Assembly: GCA_016709145.1 (NCBI GenBank)
Contig: JADJEK010000001.1
Coordinates: 1,302,001 to 1,366,000 of the forward strand
Direction of reading: 5' to 3'
Source of the DNA: Planctomycetota bacterium
GTDB lineage: Bacteria > Planctomycetota > B15-G4 > JADJEK01
Length of the DNA: 64,000 nucleotides
The first letter of the stretch is position 1; each line of letters begins with the position of its first letter. The notes under the pieces were generated by a model that was not told where the DNA came from, did not search any database, and saw nothing but the letters and a program-made list of their open reading frames with translations. Made by a program: the position numbers and the translations under genes. Of the stretch, positions 55,007-63,999 are shown one piece after another.

Positions 55007-55465
55007 ATGTCCCGAGTCCCGCACGCGTCGTTCCTCGCCGATCTGGGCGATGGGTCGCACGAAGCTCCCGGCCGCGCGTTCGCGCAGCGGCTGTCCGCGG
55101 CGCTGCTGCAACTCGGCTTCGACTCCACGCCGCCCGAACCGTGGCGGGACGTCGGCTGGACGGTCACGGGCTCGAGCGCGGAAGAGTCGTTCGAAGTCCT
55201 GCTGTCGCGCATCGAAGACAAGGCCGAACCCGGCGGCGAGCACGAGTATCTGCTCGCGGTCTCGCCCCGGCGCATGGGCTCGTGGTGGTCGAACCTGTTC
55301 GGCAAGCACGACGCCGAACACGACGACGACCTGCGCCGCGTGGCCGAAGCCGTCCATCGCGAACTCGTCGCCGCGGGCGCGAAGCACGTCGAGTGGTTCT
55401 GGAACGGCATCCCGCGGGCGCTCGAGAGCGCACCGACCCCGGGTCGACTGAGCTGGAGCGCGTGA
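55007..55465 (+). CDS. small hypothetical protein
   Basis: 152 residues. It starts MSRVPHASFLADLGDGSHEAPGRAFAQRL and has WRDVGWTVTGSS, LAVSPRRMGSWWSNLFG and a final VEWFWNGIPRAL; probably a soluble alpha/beta protein. No family recognised. ATG 55007 has GTGGAGG upstream; the longer frame to 54707 lacks protein-like character. Convergent with the membrane sigma factor gene. Confidence 0.6.
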   Translation: MSRVPHASFLADLGDGSHEAPGRAFAQRLSAALLQLGFDSTPPEPWRDVGWTVTGSSAEESFEVLLSRIEDKAEPGGEHEYLLAVSPRRMGSWWSNLFGKHDAEHDDDLRRVAEAVHRELVAAGAKHVEWFWNGIPRALESAPTPGRLSWSA

Positions 55466-55520
55466 GTCGCCGACCGCCGCACGACGACGCCGACTCGACC
55501 TCGAACTTCGATCCAAGCCA

Positions 55521-58472
55521 TCAATGCAACGTGAGCTGCACGTCGATCGGAGCCGTCCCGACGATCAGGGTCGTCGAGACCTCGTTGCCGCTCGGCCCTC
55601 GCGCGACCGCGCGATACGAGCCCGGCTCCAGCGCAAACACCTGGGATGCGATTCCGGTGCGCGGATCCGTGAAGGCCTCGCCCGCGGCGATGCGCGTTCC
55701 GCTGCCCGTCTCGACGAACAACTCGACACGCTTCGTCCCGGACGGAACGGTCACGCGCAGCGTCGCGCGAGTTCCCTTCCGCGCAGGGCACGTGATCTCC
55801 GTGACGGTGTTCACCGTGACTTCGACGACGCGCGTCGACCACGCGCGGTCCCACGATCCGACGCAGACGCGATAGCGACCGGAAGGCAGGAGGTCGCTGC
55901 GCACGATGCCATCGGATGCGCCTGCGTACGTTCCGACGAGACCTCCGTCCGACTCGCGCAGCACGCTGATCCACGGGTTCCCGGTCTCGTCGGGCAGCCG
56001 TTCGACGTGCGCGAGGATCTGGCCTCCGGCCGCCAGCGCGACGTCGCCGAGGTCCCACGTCTCGGCGGTCGTCCCGAAGGTGTGGGCCGCGACGAACGGT
56101 GCGAGACCCGGCGCGCGGATCGTGAGCGTGAACGTGCCCGGAGTCAGCGGTCCGACGCGGAACGCGCCGGCCTCGTCGGCGCGACTCCATGCGAAGCCAC
56201 CGCCGTCGGCTTCCGCGCGGTGGGCGTAGACCTCGATGCCGACCACTGCGCGGCCGTTCGCGTCGACGACCTGCCCGACGACCTGCATGCGCGCGAGTTT
56301 CGCCGTCGGCACCACGATGGTCACGGCCTCGCCGCTCGGCTCGATCGGGCCGTGCGCGAACGTCGGGAGATTCGTCGGCGCGTCGTGCGGCAGGACTTCG
56401 AGTCGCTGCGGTACGGCCTGCGTCTCGACGATCATGAAGCGACCATCGTCGCCGGTGTACGCCTGCCCGCCGTTGAAGTCGGCGACCGGCGGTGCGGGCA
56501 TCGGCCGCACGATCCAGCCGACGAGCGGCGCACCTTGGTCGTCGACGACCGAGCCGATCCAGTTCGCCGCACTCGACAACGTGAAGTCGACGCGGCGTTC
56601 GTGCTCGCCCTCCGCCGGCGTGACGTCGATCTCCTGGGAGCCCATGGGCATCAAGTTGGCGCGGAGCGTCTGCGGCGTTCGCGGCACGCCCGTCATTTCG
56701 TAGCGCCCGTCGTCGTCCGCGTAGACGCCGCCGCCGGAGAACCACGTGGACGCCTTGCGCTCGACGTACGCGCCGGTCGCGGGCTTGCCGCTCCTGTCGG
56801 CGACGCGGCCGAACACGCGGACGCCGTGGTCGAGCGTGACGACGCGCTCGGCGTTGTTCCCGAGGGTCAGCGTCCAGTGCTCGACGTGCTCGGCGAACGG
56901 CGGCAGCGCGATCGTGACGCCGTGGTCCCCGTCGCGGACTCCGATGAACCGAGCGCGCCCGGTCCTGTCCGTCGTGGCAGCGGTGGTCGCGGCATCCAAC
57001 GCGAGCGACCCGTCTTCGAGTTGCACCATTGCGTTGCCCGGAGGCTGCAACACGACGATCGCGCCCGCGACGGGGCGCCCTTCGGGCGACAACACGACGA
57101 CGTCGACGTCGGCGCCGCCCGGGCGGAGCGTCAGGGTCAGCGAACGCTCTCCGCTCGCGGCGCCTTGGACGAACACGAACGGCGACGGCGAGTATCCGAC
57201 CTTCACCGCGCCCAGCGGGCGTTGCTGCGAGAGGTCGCGGATCACGAACGTTCCGTCTTGCCCACTGCGCGCCAGCGTGAAGCCAGCGGGGTTCATGCCG
57301 AGGCCTTGTGCGCGGATCGCCGCGTCCGCGACCGGCTGGCCCGCCGAGTCGACCACGCGACCACTCACGCGCAGTCCGTTCGGCACGACGACGTCGAACT
57401 CGTGGTGCGTCGCGTCGACCTCGAGCGTGCTGCCGGAGCCGCGATCGAACTCGTAGACCGCCATGCCGAACTTCACGTTCGGGACGACGATCGAACCATC
57501 GCTGCGCGTCTCGTACGCGGTCGGGATCGACGAACGCGCGCCGGCGAGATCGCCGACGAAGTGGATTCCGATCCCGGCGGCAGGCGTGCCGTCGGAGGCC
57601 CAACGCGCACGCAGCGTGACGTCGACGCGCGAAGCCTCTTGCGCGCTCACGGTGTCGTCCGTCGGGAGCGGCGTGCTCGCGTCGACGGTCGTCGCGGGGA
57701 CGGCGGCAACGCGCGAGGTCGGAGCTGCGTCGCGATCGTCATCGACCATGGGCGCAGCGGCCGAGCTCCGCTCGACGAGCTCGATCGGCAGCGGCGCCTC
57801 GGACTCGAACCACGGCACGAACGTCCACGTGACCGCGACCAGCGCGGCGACCCCGATTCCGACCTTCACCGACGTGTTCATCGCCGCGACTCCCGTGAGG
57901 ATGGCGCCGATGCCGGCGCTCGACGTCTTCGCGAACGCGAGCGGCGCCAAGGCCACGCACGATGCGTGGCCGTTGCCTCCGTGCTTCGAGTCGAGACTCT
58001 GGCGCAAGCGGTCGAGTCCGCGCTTGATGCGCGTCCGCACCGTTTCGACCGGTTCGCCGAGGCGGCGCGCGATCGCGCCGGGCGACAAACCGTCGAAGAA
58101 GCGCCAGACGATCACCGTGCGCGTCGCGTCGGGCAACGCGAGCACGGCGTCGGCCACCGCGCGCCGCGCCGCTTCGCGAGCGACCAGCGCATCGGTCGAC
58201 GGTGGAGTCTCCGGCGTCGCCGAGCCGAGCTCGCGCCGCAGCCGCCGCTCGTTCGAGCGCAGCGCCTTCAGCGAGAGCTTGCGGGTGACGCCGGCGAGCC
58301 ACGCGCCGAGCGACGCACGTTGCGGGGCGCCGCGCATCGACGCGGTCCACGCGTCCTGCGCGACGTCCTCGGCCAGATGCGCGTCACGCACCAGCCGCCG
58401 CGCCAACGCGCGCAAGCGAGCGTCCTGCGCGACGAACCACTCGAGATCGGAGGGATTGCCGTTCACGTCCAT
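55521..58472 (-). CDS. ECF-type sigma factor fused to a membrane anchor and carboxypeptidase-regulatory-like domains
   Basis: 983 residues. Region 2 at about 10-80 (FVAQDARLRALARRLVRDAHLAEDVAQDAW) and region 4 at about 105-160 (LPDATRTVIVWRFFDGLSPGAIARRLGEPVETVRTRIKRGLDRL) form a complete small sigma factor. A hydrophobic segment at about 203-222 (VKVGIGVAALVAVTWTFVPWF) anchors it. The remaining 750 residues hold about five carboxypeptidase-regulatory-like/Ig-like beta domains (for example VSGRVVDSAGQPVADAAI, VFGRVADRSGKPATGAYV, VVGQVVDANGRAVVGIEV). The fusion suggests a sigma factor held at the membrane with an outside sensor. ATG 58472 is chosen; the frame to 58694 runs through REP-like repeats. 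Confidence 0.88.
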   Translation of the reverse strand: MDVNGNPSDLEWFVAQDARLRALARRLVRDAHLAEDVAQDAWTASMRGAPQRASLGAWLAGVTRKLSLKALRSNERRLRRELGSATPETPPSTDALVAREAARRAVADAVLALPDATRTVIVWRFFDGLSPGAIARRLGEPVETVRTRIKRGLDRLRQSLDSKHGGNGHASCVALAPLAFAKTSSAGIGAILTGVAAMNTSVKVGIGVAALVAVTWTFVPWFESEAPLPIELVERSSAAAPMVDDDRDAAPTSRVAAVPATTVDASTPLPTDDTVSAQEASRVDVTLRARWASDGTPAAGIGIHFVGDLAGARSSIPTAYETRSDGSIVVPNVKFGMAVYEFDRGSGSTLEVDATHHEFDVVVPNGLRVSGRVVDSAGQPVADAAIRAQGLGMNPAGFTLARSGQDGTFVIRDLSQQRPLGAVKVGYSPSPFVFVQGAASGERSLTLTLRPGGADVDVVVLSPEGRPVAGAIVVLQPPGNAMVQLEDGSLALDAATTAATTDRTGRARFIGVRDGDHGVTIALPPFAEHVEHWTLTLGNNAERVVTLDHGVRVFGRVADRSGKPATGAYVERKASTWFSGGGVYADDDGRYEMTGVPRTPQTLRANLMPMGSQEIDVTPAEGEHERRVDFTLSSAANWIGSVVDDQGAPLVGWIVRPMPAPPVADFNGGQAYTGDDGRFMIVETQAVPQRLEVLPHDAPTNLPTFAHGPIEPSGEAVTIVVPTAKLARMQVVGQVVDANGRAVVGIEVYAHRAEADGGGFAWSRADEAGAFRVGPLTPGTFTLTIRAPGLAPFVAAHTFGTTAETWDLGDVALAAGGQILAHVERLPDETGNPWISVLRESDGGLVGTYAGASDGIVRSDLLPSGRYRVCVGSWDRAWSTRVVEVTVNTVTEITCPARKGTRATLRVTVPSGTKRVELFVETGSGTRIAAGEAFTDPRTGIASQVFALEPGSYRAVARGPSGNEVSTTLIVGTAPIDVQLTLH

Positions 58473-58529
58473 CGAACCGGTGTGTTCCCACGGGAGCCCG
58501 GACCGGTTCACGGATTGTGCAGGACTCGG

Positions 58530-58546
58530 AGGGGTCTGTCCCCTTT
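58530..58546. repeat. partial REP-like element
   Basis: AGGGGTCTGTCCCCTTT, a shortened version of the two copies that follow. Confidence 0.6.
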
Positions 58547-58562
58547 CGCGCACGCCGGACCC

Positions 58563-58592
58563 GGAAAAGGGGTCTGTCCCCTTTTTCACTCC
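58563..58592 (-). repeat. REP-like element copy F, first of a tandem pair
   Basis: GGAAAAGGGG-TCTGT-CCCCTTTTTCACTCC; AAAAGGGG and CCCCTTTT form an 8-bp stem. Repeated exactly at 58595-58624. It also resembles a terminator for the fucosidase gene. Confidence 0.8.
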
Positions 58593-58594
58593 AC

Positions 58595-58624
58595 GGAAAA
58601 GGGGTCTGTCCCCTTTTTCACTCC
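58595..58624 (-). repeat. REP-like element copy G, overlapping the fucosidase stop codon
   Basis: Identical to the copy at 58563 over 30 bases. Its TCA at 58618-58620 is the complement of the fucosidase TGA stop codon. Confidence 0.8.
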
Positions 58625-60042
58625 ATCCGGAACAGCGCGACCTCGGACAGCGTCGGGCACGCCAGTGCCTCGTCGATGCGCACGCGCACAGCACTCGTCG
58701 TCCGCGGCGCGTCGAGCTTCACGAGGCGACGCGCGCCGATCGTCGAGCCTTCGTGGATCGTGCGCCATGCGCCGCCTTCGGCGACCTGCAGCGTGAAGCG
58801 CGCGACGCGCTGACCGAACTCGACGTGTTCGCGCAAGCGGACTACGTCGAACGTCACGGGTGCGTCGAACTCGAGCGTCAGCTCGGCCGTCGTCACGTCG
58901 TCGTCCGTCGCCCAATACGTCGGAGCGTGCCCATCGACGACGTGCTGCGGCGAGAACGCGGCGTCCTCGCCGCGGACGTTCGTCGCGCGGGCGATCGCGC
59001 CGCGCGCGAAGTCCTGCGCGAACGTCGAACGCAGCGTCGCGGAGAACGCGCGCAACACGTCGACGTCGCCCGTCGGCATGCGTCCACTCGGATCGAGCAC
59101 GATGCCGAGGTCGAGGCACGCGCCGCGCCCGACGGACGCGAAGTAGAGCTCGAGCAGTTGCGCGGGCGTCTTCGCCTTGCCCTCGTGTGCCGCATGCCAG
59201 AACCAACCTGGCCGCAGCGGCACGTCGCATTCGGCGGGGATCCAGAACTTGCCGCCGCGGTCGCCGGTCTCGCCGCGCTCGTATTGCGTGTCGCCGGGGG
59301 CGGGCGCTTCGGGCTTCGAACCGCCGATCGGTGTGTACGTCGCCCAATGCGGGTCCTTCGCGATGCCGGCTTCGTTGCCGACCCAACGGATGTCCGGCCC
59401 GACGTCGGAGAACAGCACGGCGTTTTGTTGCAGCTCACGCACCATGCGCCACGTCGTCGGCCAGTCGTAGTACGTCGTGCGGTCGATCGTGCGAGCCTCG
59501 CGCGCGCCGCCGTAGAAGCCGTCGCCGCCGTTCGCGCCGTCGAACCACACCGTGAACAAGTCGCCGTAGCCCGTCAGCAGTTCGCGCAACTGCGTGCGGT
59601 AGACGTCGAGGTACGCCGGTGTGCCGTACGTCGCGTGATTGCGATCCCACGGCGAACAGTAGATGCCGAGCTTCACACCGTGCGCGCGACACGCGTCGGC
59701 GAACTCGCGCACCATGTCGCCCTTGCCGTCGCGCCACGGCGACGCCTCGACCGAGAAGTCGGTCGTCGCGCTCGGCCACAGGCAAAACCCGCCATGGTGC
59801 TTCGCGACGAGCAGCAATCCCGAGAAGCCCGTCTCCTTCAACACGCGCACGAGCGCATCGGCGTCGAAGTCGCGCGGATCGAACAGACGCGGCGACTCGT
59901 CGCCGAACGCCCACTCGGCGTCGGTGTACGTGTTCAACGCGAAGTGGAGGATCGCGTAGCGCTCGAGCTCGTGCCACGCGAGTTGCGCGGGCGACGGACA
60001 GGCGCCGTAGGGGGCAGGGGGCTTCGAGGGTTCGTGGCGCAT
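58618..60042 (-). CDS. alpha-L-fucosidase (GH29) with C-terminal discoidin-like domain
   Basis: 474 residues. The GH29 barrel (about 20-330) has HFALNTYTDAEWAFGDESP, LVAKHHGGFCLWPS, GIYCSPWDRN and the nucleophile motif VWFDGANG with D168. The last 140 residues (about 335-474, ending VALFRME) look like an F5/8-type carbohydrate-binding domain. There is no clear signal peptide, so it may act in the cytoplasm or periplasm on fucosylated oligosaccharides. ATG 60042 is the start. The final codons and stop lie in a REP-like repeat, which can also fold as a terminator. Confidence 0.92.
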   Translation of the reverse strand: MRHEPSKPPAPYGACPSPAQLAWHELERYAILHFALNTYTDAEWAFGDESPRLFDPRDFDADALVRVLKETGFSGLLLVAKHHGGFCLWPSATTDFSVEASPWRDGKGDMVREFADACRAHGVKLGIYCSPWDRNHATYGTPAYLDVYRTQLRELLTGYGDLFTVWFDGANGGDGFYGGAREARTIDRTTYYDWPTTWRMVRELQQNAVLFSDVGPDIRWVGNEAGIAKDPHWATYTPIGGSKPEAPAPGDTQYERGETGDRGGKFWIPAECDVPLRPGWFWHAAHEGKAKTPAQLLELYFASVGRGACLDLGIVLDPSGRMPTGDVDVLRAFSATLRSTFAQDFARGAIARATNVRGEDAAFSPQHVVDGHAPTYWATDDDVTTAELTLEFDAPVTFDVVRLREHVEFGQRVARFTLQVAEGGAWRTIHEGSTIGARRLVKLDAPRTTSAVRVRIDEALACPTLSEVALFRME

Positions 60043-60380
60043 GGGGGAGGCTCGCGATCGGGACGTGGGTCGAGCACCGATTCACACGTCGAAGCCGCCC
60101 GCGTCAACGACGAGATCGCGCGCGATCGTCGATCGGTGCCGTCGCAGACCGTCGTCGCCGCGAGCCGCTGCGACACCCGCCGCGTTGCCGCGATTCGCGA
60201 CACGCGCGTCGATCCCGCTGCCGCGAATCGCGGCGCACGGGCCGACGGGCCCTTCGGGTGATTCGTCGTAAGTCCTATCCAAGTCGTGACTCACGGCGAG
60301 CGCACTTCGCGCGCGACGTTCGGCACTCCGGTCGCAATGGGGACAGCGTCCAACGTCCTTGGTTTCGTCAGGAGAATCCC
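60043..60380. other. intergenic region with a large inverted repeat
   Basis: 338 bases between the divergent fucosidase and secreted-protein genes. Both promoters must be here, but none is recognised. CCGCGATTCGCG (60188-60199) and CGCGAATCGCGG (60222-60233) form a 12-bp stem with a 22-base loop. No gene supported. Confidence 0.45.
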
Positions 60381-61622
60381 ATGAGCCTCTCACTCCGCAC
60401 TCTCGGCCTCGCCGCGTCCGCGCTGCTCGTCGCTTCGTCCGCGAACGCGCAGTCCATCTGGGGCATCTGCGGTCCGCCCGCCGGCCTCGTCAATCAGGCT
60501 GGCCCGCCCGCCGGCGCCTGCAACTACCCGACCGGCCCGAACATCGGCGGCTTCCCGTACGCGGTGCCGTTCGGTTGCCCGCTGCCCGGTCCTTTCCCCG
60601 GTCCGGCCGGCGGCCTGTTCCCGGCCGGCGACGTCACCGTCGACCGCATCAACGACATCGTCTGGGCGTCCGACGGCATCACGATCGCCAGCTACAACAA
60701 GGCTGGCGTGCCGCTCGCGAGCTTCCCGAATCCGCTGCCCGGCATGGTCACCGGCCTCGGCTGGAGCGCGCCGAATCCGATCGCGCCCGCCGTGCTGTGG
60801 ATCACCAACGGCTTCCTGTGCTGCGCGGTCATCCCGCCGGCCGCCGGCTGCCCCGGTGGCGTGCCGTTCGTCGTGTTCCCCTTCGCCGTGCTCCCCGGTG
60901 GCGCCGGCGGCGCGATCGCGACGGACGTCGACTTCGACCCGAACAGCCTGACGCTGTTCTTCTCGCACAACACCGGCGCGATCACGAACCAGTTCCCCGG
61001 CGGTGGTGCCGGCCCGTTCGGCATCTTCTTCCCGAACGTCCCCTGCAACATGGGCCCGCTGACCGGCCTCGCGATCGACACCGCGCACTGCAAGACGATG
61101 TACATCACGAACGGCGGCAACGTCGCGCGCATCGACTTCGCGGGCAATCCGGCGCCGGTCACGTTCTACGCGCCGTTCGTCTGCTGGCCGTGGACCGGTC
61201 CGGCCCCGACCTCGGGCCTCGGCTTCGACGCGACGCCGGTCAAGTTCGGCACGGGCTCGGATCCGGCCGGCTCGATCCCGCAGATCGGCACGATCGGTGA
61301 AGCCCTGTCGCCGAACCCGGGCTTCGGTCTCACGCTGAGCAACGCGACGCCGGGCGGCCAGGCCTTCCTGCTGCTGTCGCCGGCGCCGATCTGCCCCACG
61401 GTTCCCGTCGGCTTCGGCGCGTTCATCCACGTGTTCCCGATCAGCTCGATCGTCGGCCCGATCGGTGTCCCGGCGACGGGTGGCTTCGGGATCCCGGCGG
61501 CGATCCCTGCGGGCTTCGCGTGCTCGGGTCTGACGGCCTACGTCGAATGGCTGGTCGTGAAGCCCGGCGGAGCCGGCCTCGAAACGAGCCCGGGCCTCCA
61601 CATCCGCCCGGCGAACCCGTGA
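60381..61622 (+). CDS. secreted beta-propeller-like protein of unknown function
   Basis: 413 residues with signal peptide MSLSLRTLGLAASALLVASSANA. Repeated blocks with V/I-x-W or D/N-N motifs (VDRINDIVWASDGITIASYN, TGLGWSAPNP, ATDVDFDPNSLTLFFSHN, TGLAIDTAHCKTMYITNG) suggest a small beta-propeller. Several paired cysteines suggest disulfides. The last 100 residues (from about FGLTLSNATPGGQAFLLL) resemble the C-terminal domain of the beta-helix protein at 53371. AGGAG precedes ATG 60381. No enzyme motif. Confidence 0.68.
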   Translation: MSLSLRTLGLAASALLVASSANAQSIWGICGPPAGLVNQAGPPAGACNYPTGPNIGGFPYAVPFGCPLPGPFPGPAGGLFPAGDVTVDRINDIVWASDGITIASYNKAGVPLASFPNPLPGMVTGLGWSAPNPIAPAVLWITNGFLCCAVIPPAAGCPGGVPFVVFPFAVLPGGAGGAIATDVDFDPNSLTLFFSHNTGAITNQFPGGGAGPFGIFFPNVPCNMGPLTGLAIDTAHCKTMYITNGGNVARIDFAGNPAPVTFYAPFVCWPWTGPAPTSGLGFDATPVKFGTGSDPAGSIPQIGTIGEALSPNPGFGLTLSNATPGGQAFLLLSPAPICPTVPVGFGAFIHVFPISSIVGPIGVPATGGFGIPAAIPAGFACSGLTAYVEWLVVKPGGAGLETSPGLHIRPANP

Positions 61623-61625
61623 TGC

Positions 61626-61660
61626 GCTGACGACGACGTCAGCTTCGAGCTGAGCTCGAA
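61626..61660. terminator. two adjacent hairpins between convergent genes
   Basis: GCTGACG-ACGA-CGTCAGC (61626-61643) is followed directly by TTCGAGC-TGA-GCTCGAA (61644-61660). They lie just after the stop at 61622 and before the convergent stop at 61722. Confidence 0.6.
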
Positions 61661-61721
61661 CGAACCCGCAGATCGGTCGCCGGAAGGCGCTGGTCCGCGG
61701 GTTCGCGCGTTCGGGTGATCG

Positions 61722-62636
61722 CTATCGGCCAACGACGTCGAGAAGGATGCGCGGATGCGCCGCCCGAAATCGCGCGAGGTCGTCGTCGCAGAGCGCCCCA
61801 TTGCGCACGACGAGGCGAGTCAGTGCTGGGAGGGTCGCAAGGTCCTCCAACCCCTCGAGGTCGAGGGGCGTGTCCGGGATCTCGAGGGTTTGGATCGACT
61901 TCAGTCTCGTCACCGCGCGCAGGACGTCGGCATCGCTGGCGACGCGGCGAAGCGCGAGGACGCGCACGCGGGCATCTCGCGCGACCAATGCGTCGATCAC
62001 GCTCGCGTCGACGCTCAACCCATCCCCGTGGAGTTCCTCGAGCGTCGCGCACGAGAGCGCGGCGTCCACCAAACCTCGATCGACGACGCCGACGACGGAG
62101 ACCCACGTCAACGGCGCCTTCGGCGCGGCCCATTCCTTCGCGCGTTCCGAAGTCGGCTCGGTGCGAACCCCGGTGAGATCGAGAACGCGGAGACTGGTCG
62201 AGTCGCAGACGAACCGCCAGTCCGTCGGAGTAACTCGGTGATGCCAGATCACCAAGGAACTCAGAGCAGGAAGTGACGCGACGAAGTGCGCCCATGCCGC
62301 AAACGGCGTTGCCTCATCGAGCGGATCCTCTCGCGTAGCCGCCGAACGAATGCCGGAGACGTGACCACCCAATCCAAGATCGACGGTGATCCGCATGCGC
62401 GAAAGTGCGATGAGCGCATCCCGCTCGTCCTGGCGGACATCGAGGATCGGATCCACGTCGTCGGGGGCATTCGCGAGGGCCGGCGTAGCAGTAGCATTGC
62501 CTACCGGTGAAGTCGGCGACGTCCGCTCCGTCGCATCGGCAGGGTGTTGCGGTGTCGGATCGCAACCGCCAACGAAGATGGCCGAGAGAGCGACGGTCCA
62601 CGAGCCGGCGCCGATTAACCGACCGAGCCTGTTCAA
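61722..62636 (-). CDS. leucine-rich-repeat-like lipoprotein
   Basis: About 304 residues. From TTG 62636 the N-terminus is MNRLGRLIGAGSWTVALSAIFVGGC, a lipoprotein signal with Cys at 25. A Thr/Pro-rich linker follows. Repeats then occur with leucines spaced as in LRR proteins (LRVLDLTGVR, TLEELHGDGLSV, VRVLALRRVAS, IQTLEIPDTPLDLEG, LTRLVVRNGAL). Start choice: the open frame extends to 62870 but overlaps the next gene; the TTG with CAGGTG upstream fits the signal peptide. Function unknown, likely protein binding at the cell surface or periplasm. Confidence 0.65.
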   Translation of the reverse strand: MNRLGRLIGAGSWTVALSAIFVGGCDPTPQHPADATERTSPTSPVGNATATPALANAPDDVDPILDVRQDERDALIALSRMRITVDLGLGGHVSGIRSAATREDPLDEATPFAAWAHFVASLPALSSLVIWHHRVTPTDWRFVCDSTSLRVLDLTGVRTEPTSERAKEWAAPKAPLTWVSVVGVVDRGLVDAALSCATLEELHGDGLSVDASVIDALVARDARVRVLALRRVASDADVLRAVTRLKSIQTLEIPDTPLDLEGLEDLATLPALTRLVVRNGALCDDDLARFRAAHPRILLDVVGR

Positions 62637-62755
62637 GACGTGGCACCTGACGACTCGCCACGAGAATGAACTCACTCGAAGCCAAGCTGTCCTGCTTATG
62701 TAGTCGAAGGTACAGACATTCTGGCGCACCAAGAGTTCACTCTCTTGTCCGGTGC

Positions 62756-63334
62756 TCACGTTGCAGTTCCGAACTGAGCTCGATCGCTGCTCCTCGTCTG
62801 CACCATCACGCAGCCCAAGCGGATCCCGAATGCGAGAGCAACTGAGTACCCAATGATGTGCGCATACCATGACTCCGCGGGCTTCCGCTCCACGGCATTC
62901 CGCGTTTCATCGCCATTCTGGTATGTCACGCTTGTATGCGGTCGATCGATGCCCGTAACAGAAGCGCTCGTAAGAACATCGACAACATGCTCGACGCCCG
63001 GATGCAGACGAGAAGTCGCGATGAATAACTCGCGCCCGCGCACGCGAATTTGTGTTCGGTCCGCGGGAAAGGAGCTGTTTGAGTATCCGAGAATATCCGC
63101 TTGGTGAAAGTTAAGTACGCAGGTGGTAAGAAACGGACTACCGCACTGGCTAGTGACCCGAAGCTTGTGAATTGCCATCGACCCACGTACGCCGTCGAGA
63201 GCCCGAGATTCTATAGTGAAGCACATCTCGCCGTACAGATTACCAAGATGAGCTATAGTCGACTCTGCTGCCCATGCAACGAGTAACGTAATCACCACCG
63301 TGCCCAACCACAGCGCGGCTCGGGTTGACCGCAT
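62756..63334 (-). CDS. small membrane protein of unknown function
   Basis: 192 residues. Hydrophobic segments at about 8-24 and 160-178 flank an extracytoplasmic-looking central part with GSPFLTTCVLNFHQADILGYSNSS and RVRGRELFIATSRLHPGVEHVVDVL. No family recognised. Base composition is visibly more AT-rich than the rest of the window. It follows the truncated gene at 63358 by 23 bases on the same strand. Confidence 0.55.
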   Translation of the reverse strand: MRSTRAALWLGTVVITLLVAWAAESTIAHLGNLYGEMCFTIESRALDGVRGSMAIHKLRVTSQCGSPFLTTCVLNFHQADILGYSNSSFPADRTQIRVRGRELFIATSRLHPGVEHVVDVLTSASVTGIDRPHTSVTYQNGDETRNAVERKPAESWYAHIIGYSVALAFGIRLGCVMVQTRSSDRAQFGTAT

Positions 63335-63357
63335 TCCAACGCGCTGGCAACGGCTAG

Positions 63358-63999
63358 TCAGAATACTTCACCGTGAACGAACACACACGACCAAACCGTC
63401 TTGTGATATCCTTGATCGAATCCGCCGTCCGGATCTGATTGCAACGGAGAGTCGAGCCAAACCCACTCAGATTCATGAACGAGTGCGAACTTCTTGTAGC
63501 GGTACTCCGACTTGCAAATTGGACACGACTCCGTGGCCAGCGTAGACATGTATTTTTTGATGCTCGCGTCGTTGAAGGAGAGGAAGATTGTGCACAACGT
63601 CTTCTTCAAGACGCCCTTGTCGTGAGTAGCGTGTTGATGCGCAAAGAAGCCGACCTCGGTTGCGGTCTTATCCATCGTCGAGTCACTTTGCCAGTGCATG
63701 ATGAAATTCGCGAAGTCGGAGTCGCTGAATGCTATATCGAGGCCGACGGTCCCACCGAATGCGAAGCCGTAGAGTATATTGCCGGGAACGTCAGATCCGA
63801 CACAGGTGTCGCAAAGTGTCACAGTGTCCGCGCAGTTCCCGCTTGATGGAGAGGGGCAATTTGGCGCAATGGCATTCTGGGCCTTCAGATCGGTCGGAGC
63901 GCTCGCACCGTGTTGGTATAGGACGCCTCCCCAATCTTGGCCGGTTGGTTGGGGCGAGCCTGTCATGACGCTATTCACGTAGTTGAGTAATGCAACTAG
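63358..63999 (-). CDS. cysteine-containing protein, 5' end beyond the window
   Basis: The frame is open to the right edge; 213 residues are seen. GTG 63978 is a possible internal start only. Features: a Cys cluster (CPSPSSGNCADTVTLCDTC), NILYGFAFGGTVGLDIAFSD, FFAHQHATHDKG and a CPIC pair near the end. The composition and position resemble the C-terminal part of a large secreted or RHS/polymorphic-toxin-like protein, but no toxin family can be named with confidence. The stretch is AT-richer than the rest. Confidence 0.5.
   Translation of the reverse strand, partial: LVALLNYVNSVMTGSPQPTGQDWGGVLYQHGASAPTDLKAQNAIAPNCPSPSSGNCADTVTLCDTCVGSDVPGNILYGFAFGGTVGLDIAFSDSDFANFIMHWQSDSTMDKTATEVGFFAHQHATHDKGVLKKTLCTIFLSFNDASIKKYMSTLATESCPICKSEYRYKKFALVHESEWVWLDSPLQSDPDGGFDQGYHKTVWSCVFVHGEVF

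Noticed and set aside
58563..58624. Tandem 30-base repeats as a possible CRISPR array
   Set aside because: Only two full units with a 2-base gap, no spacers, and the sequence belongs to the REP-like family.
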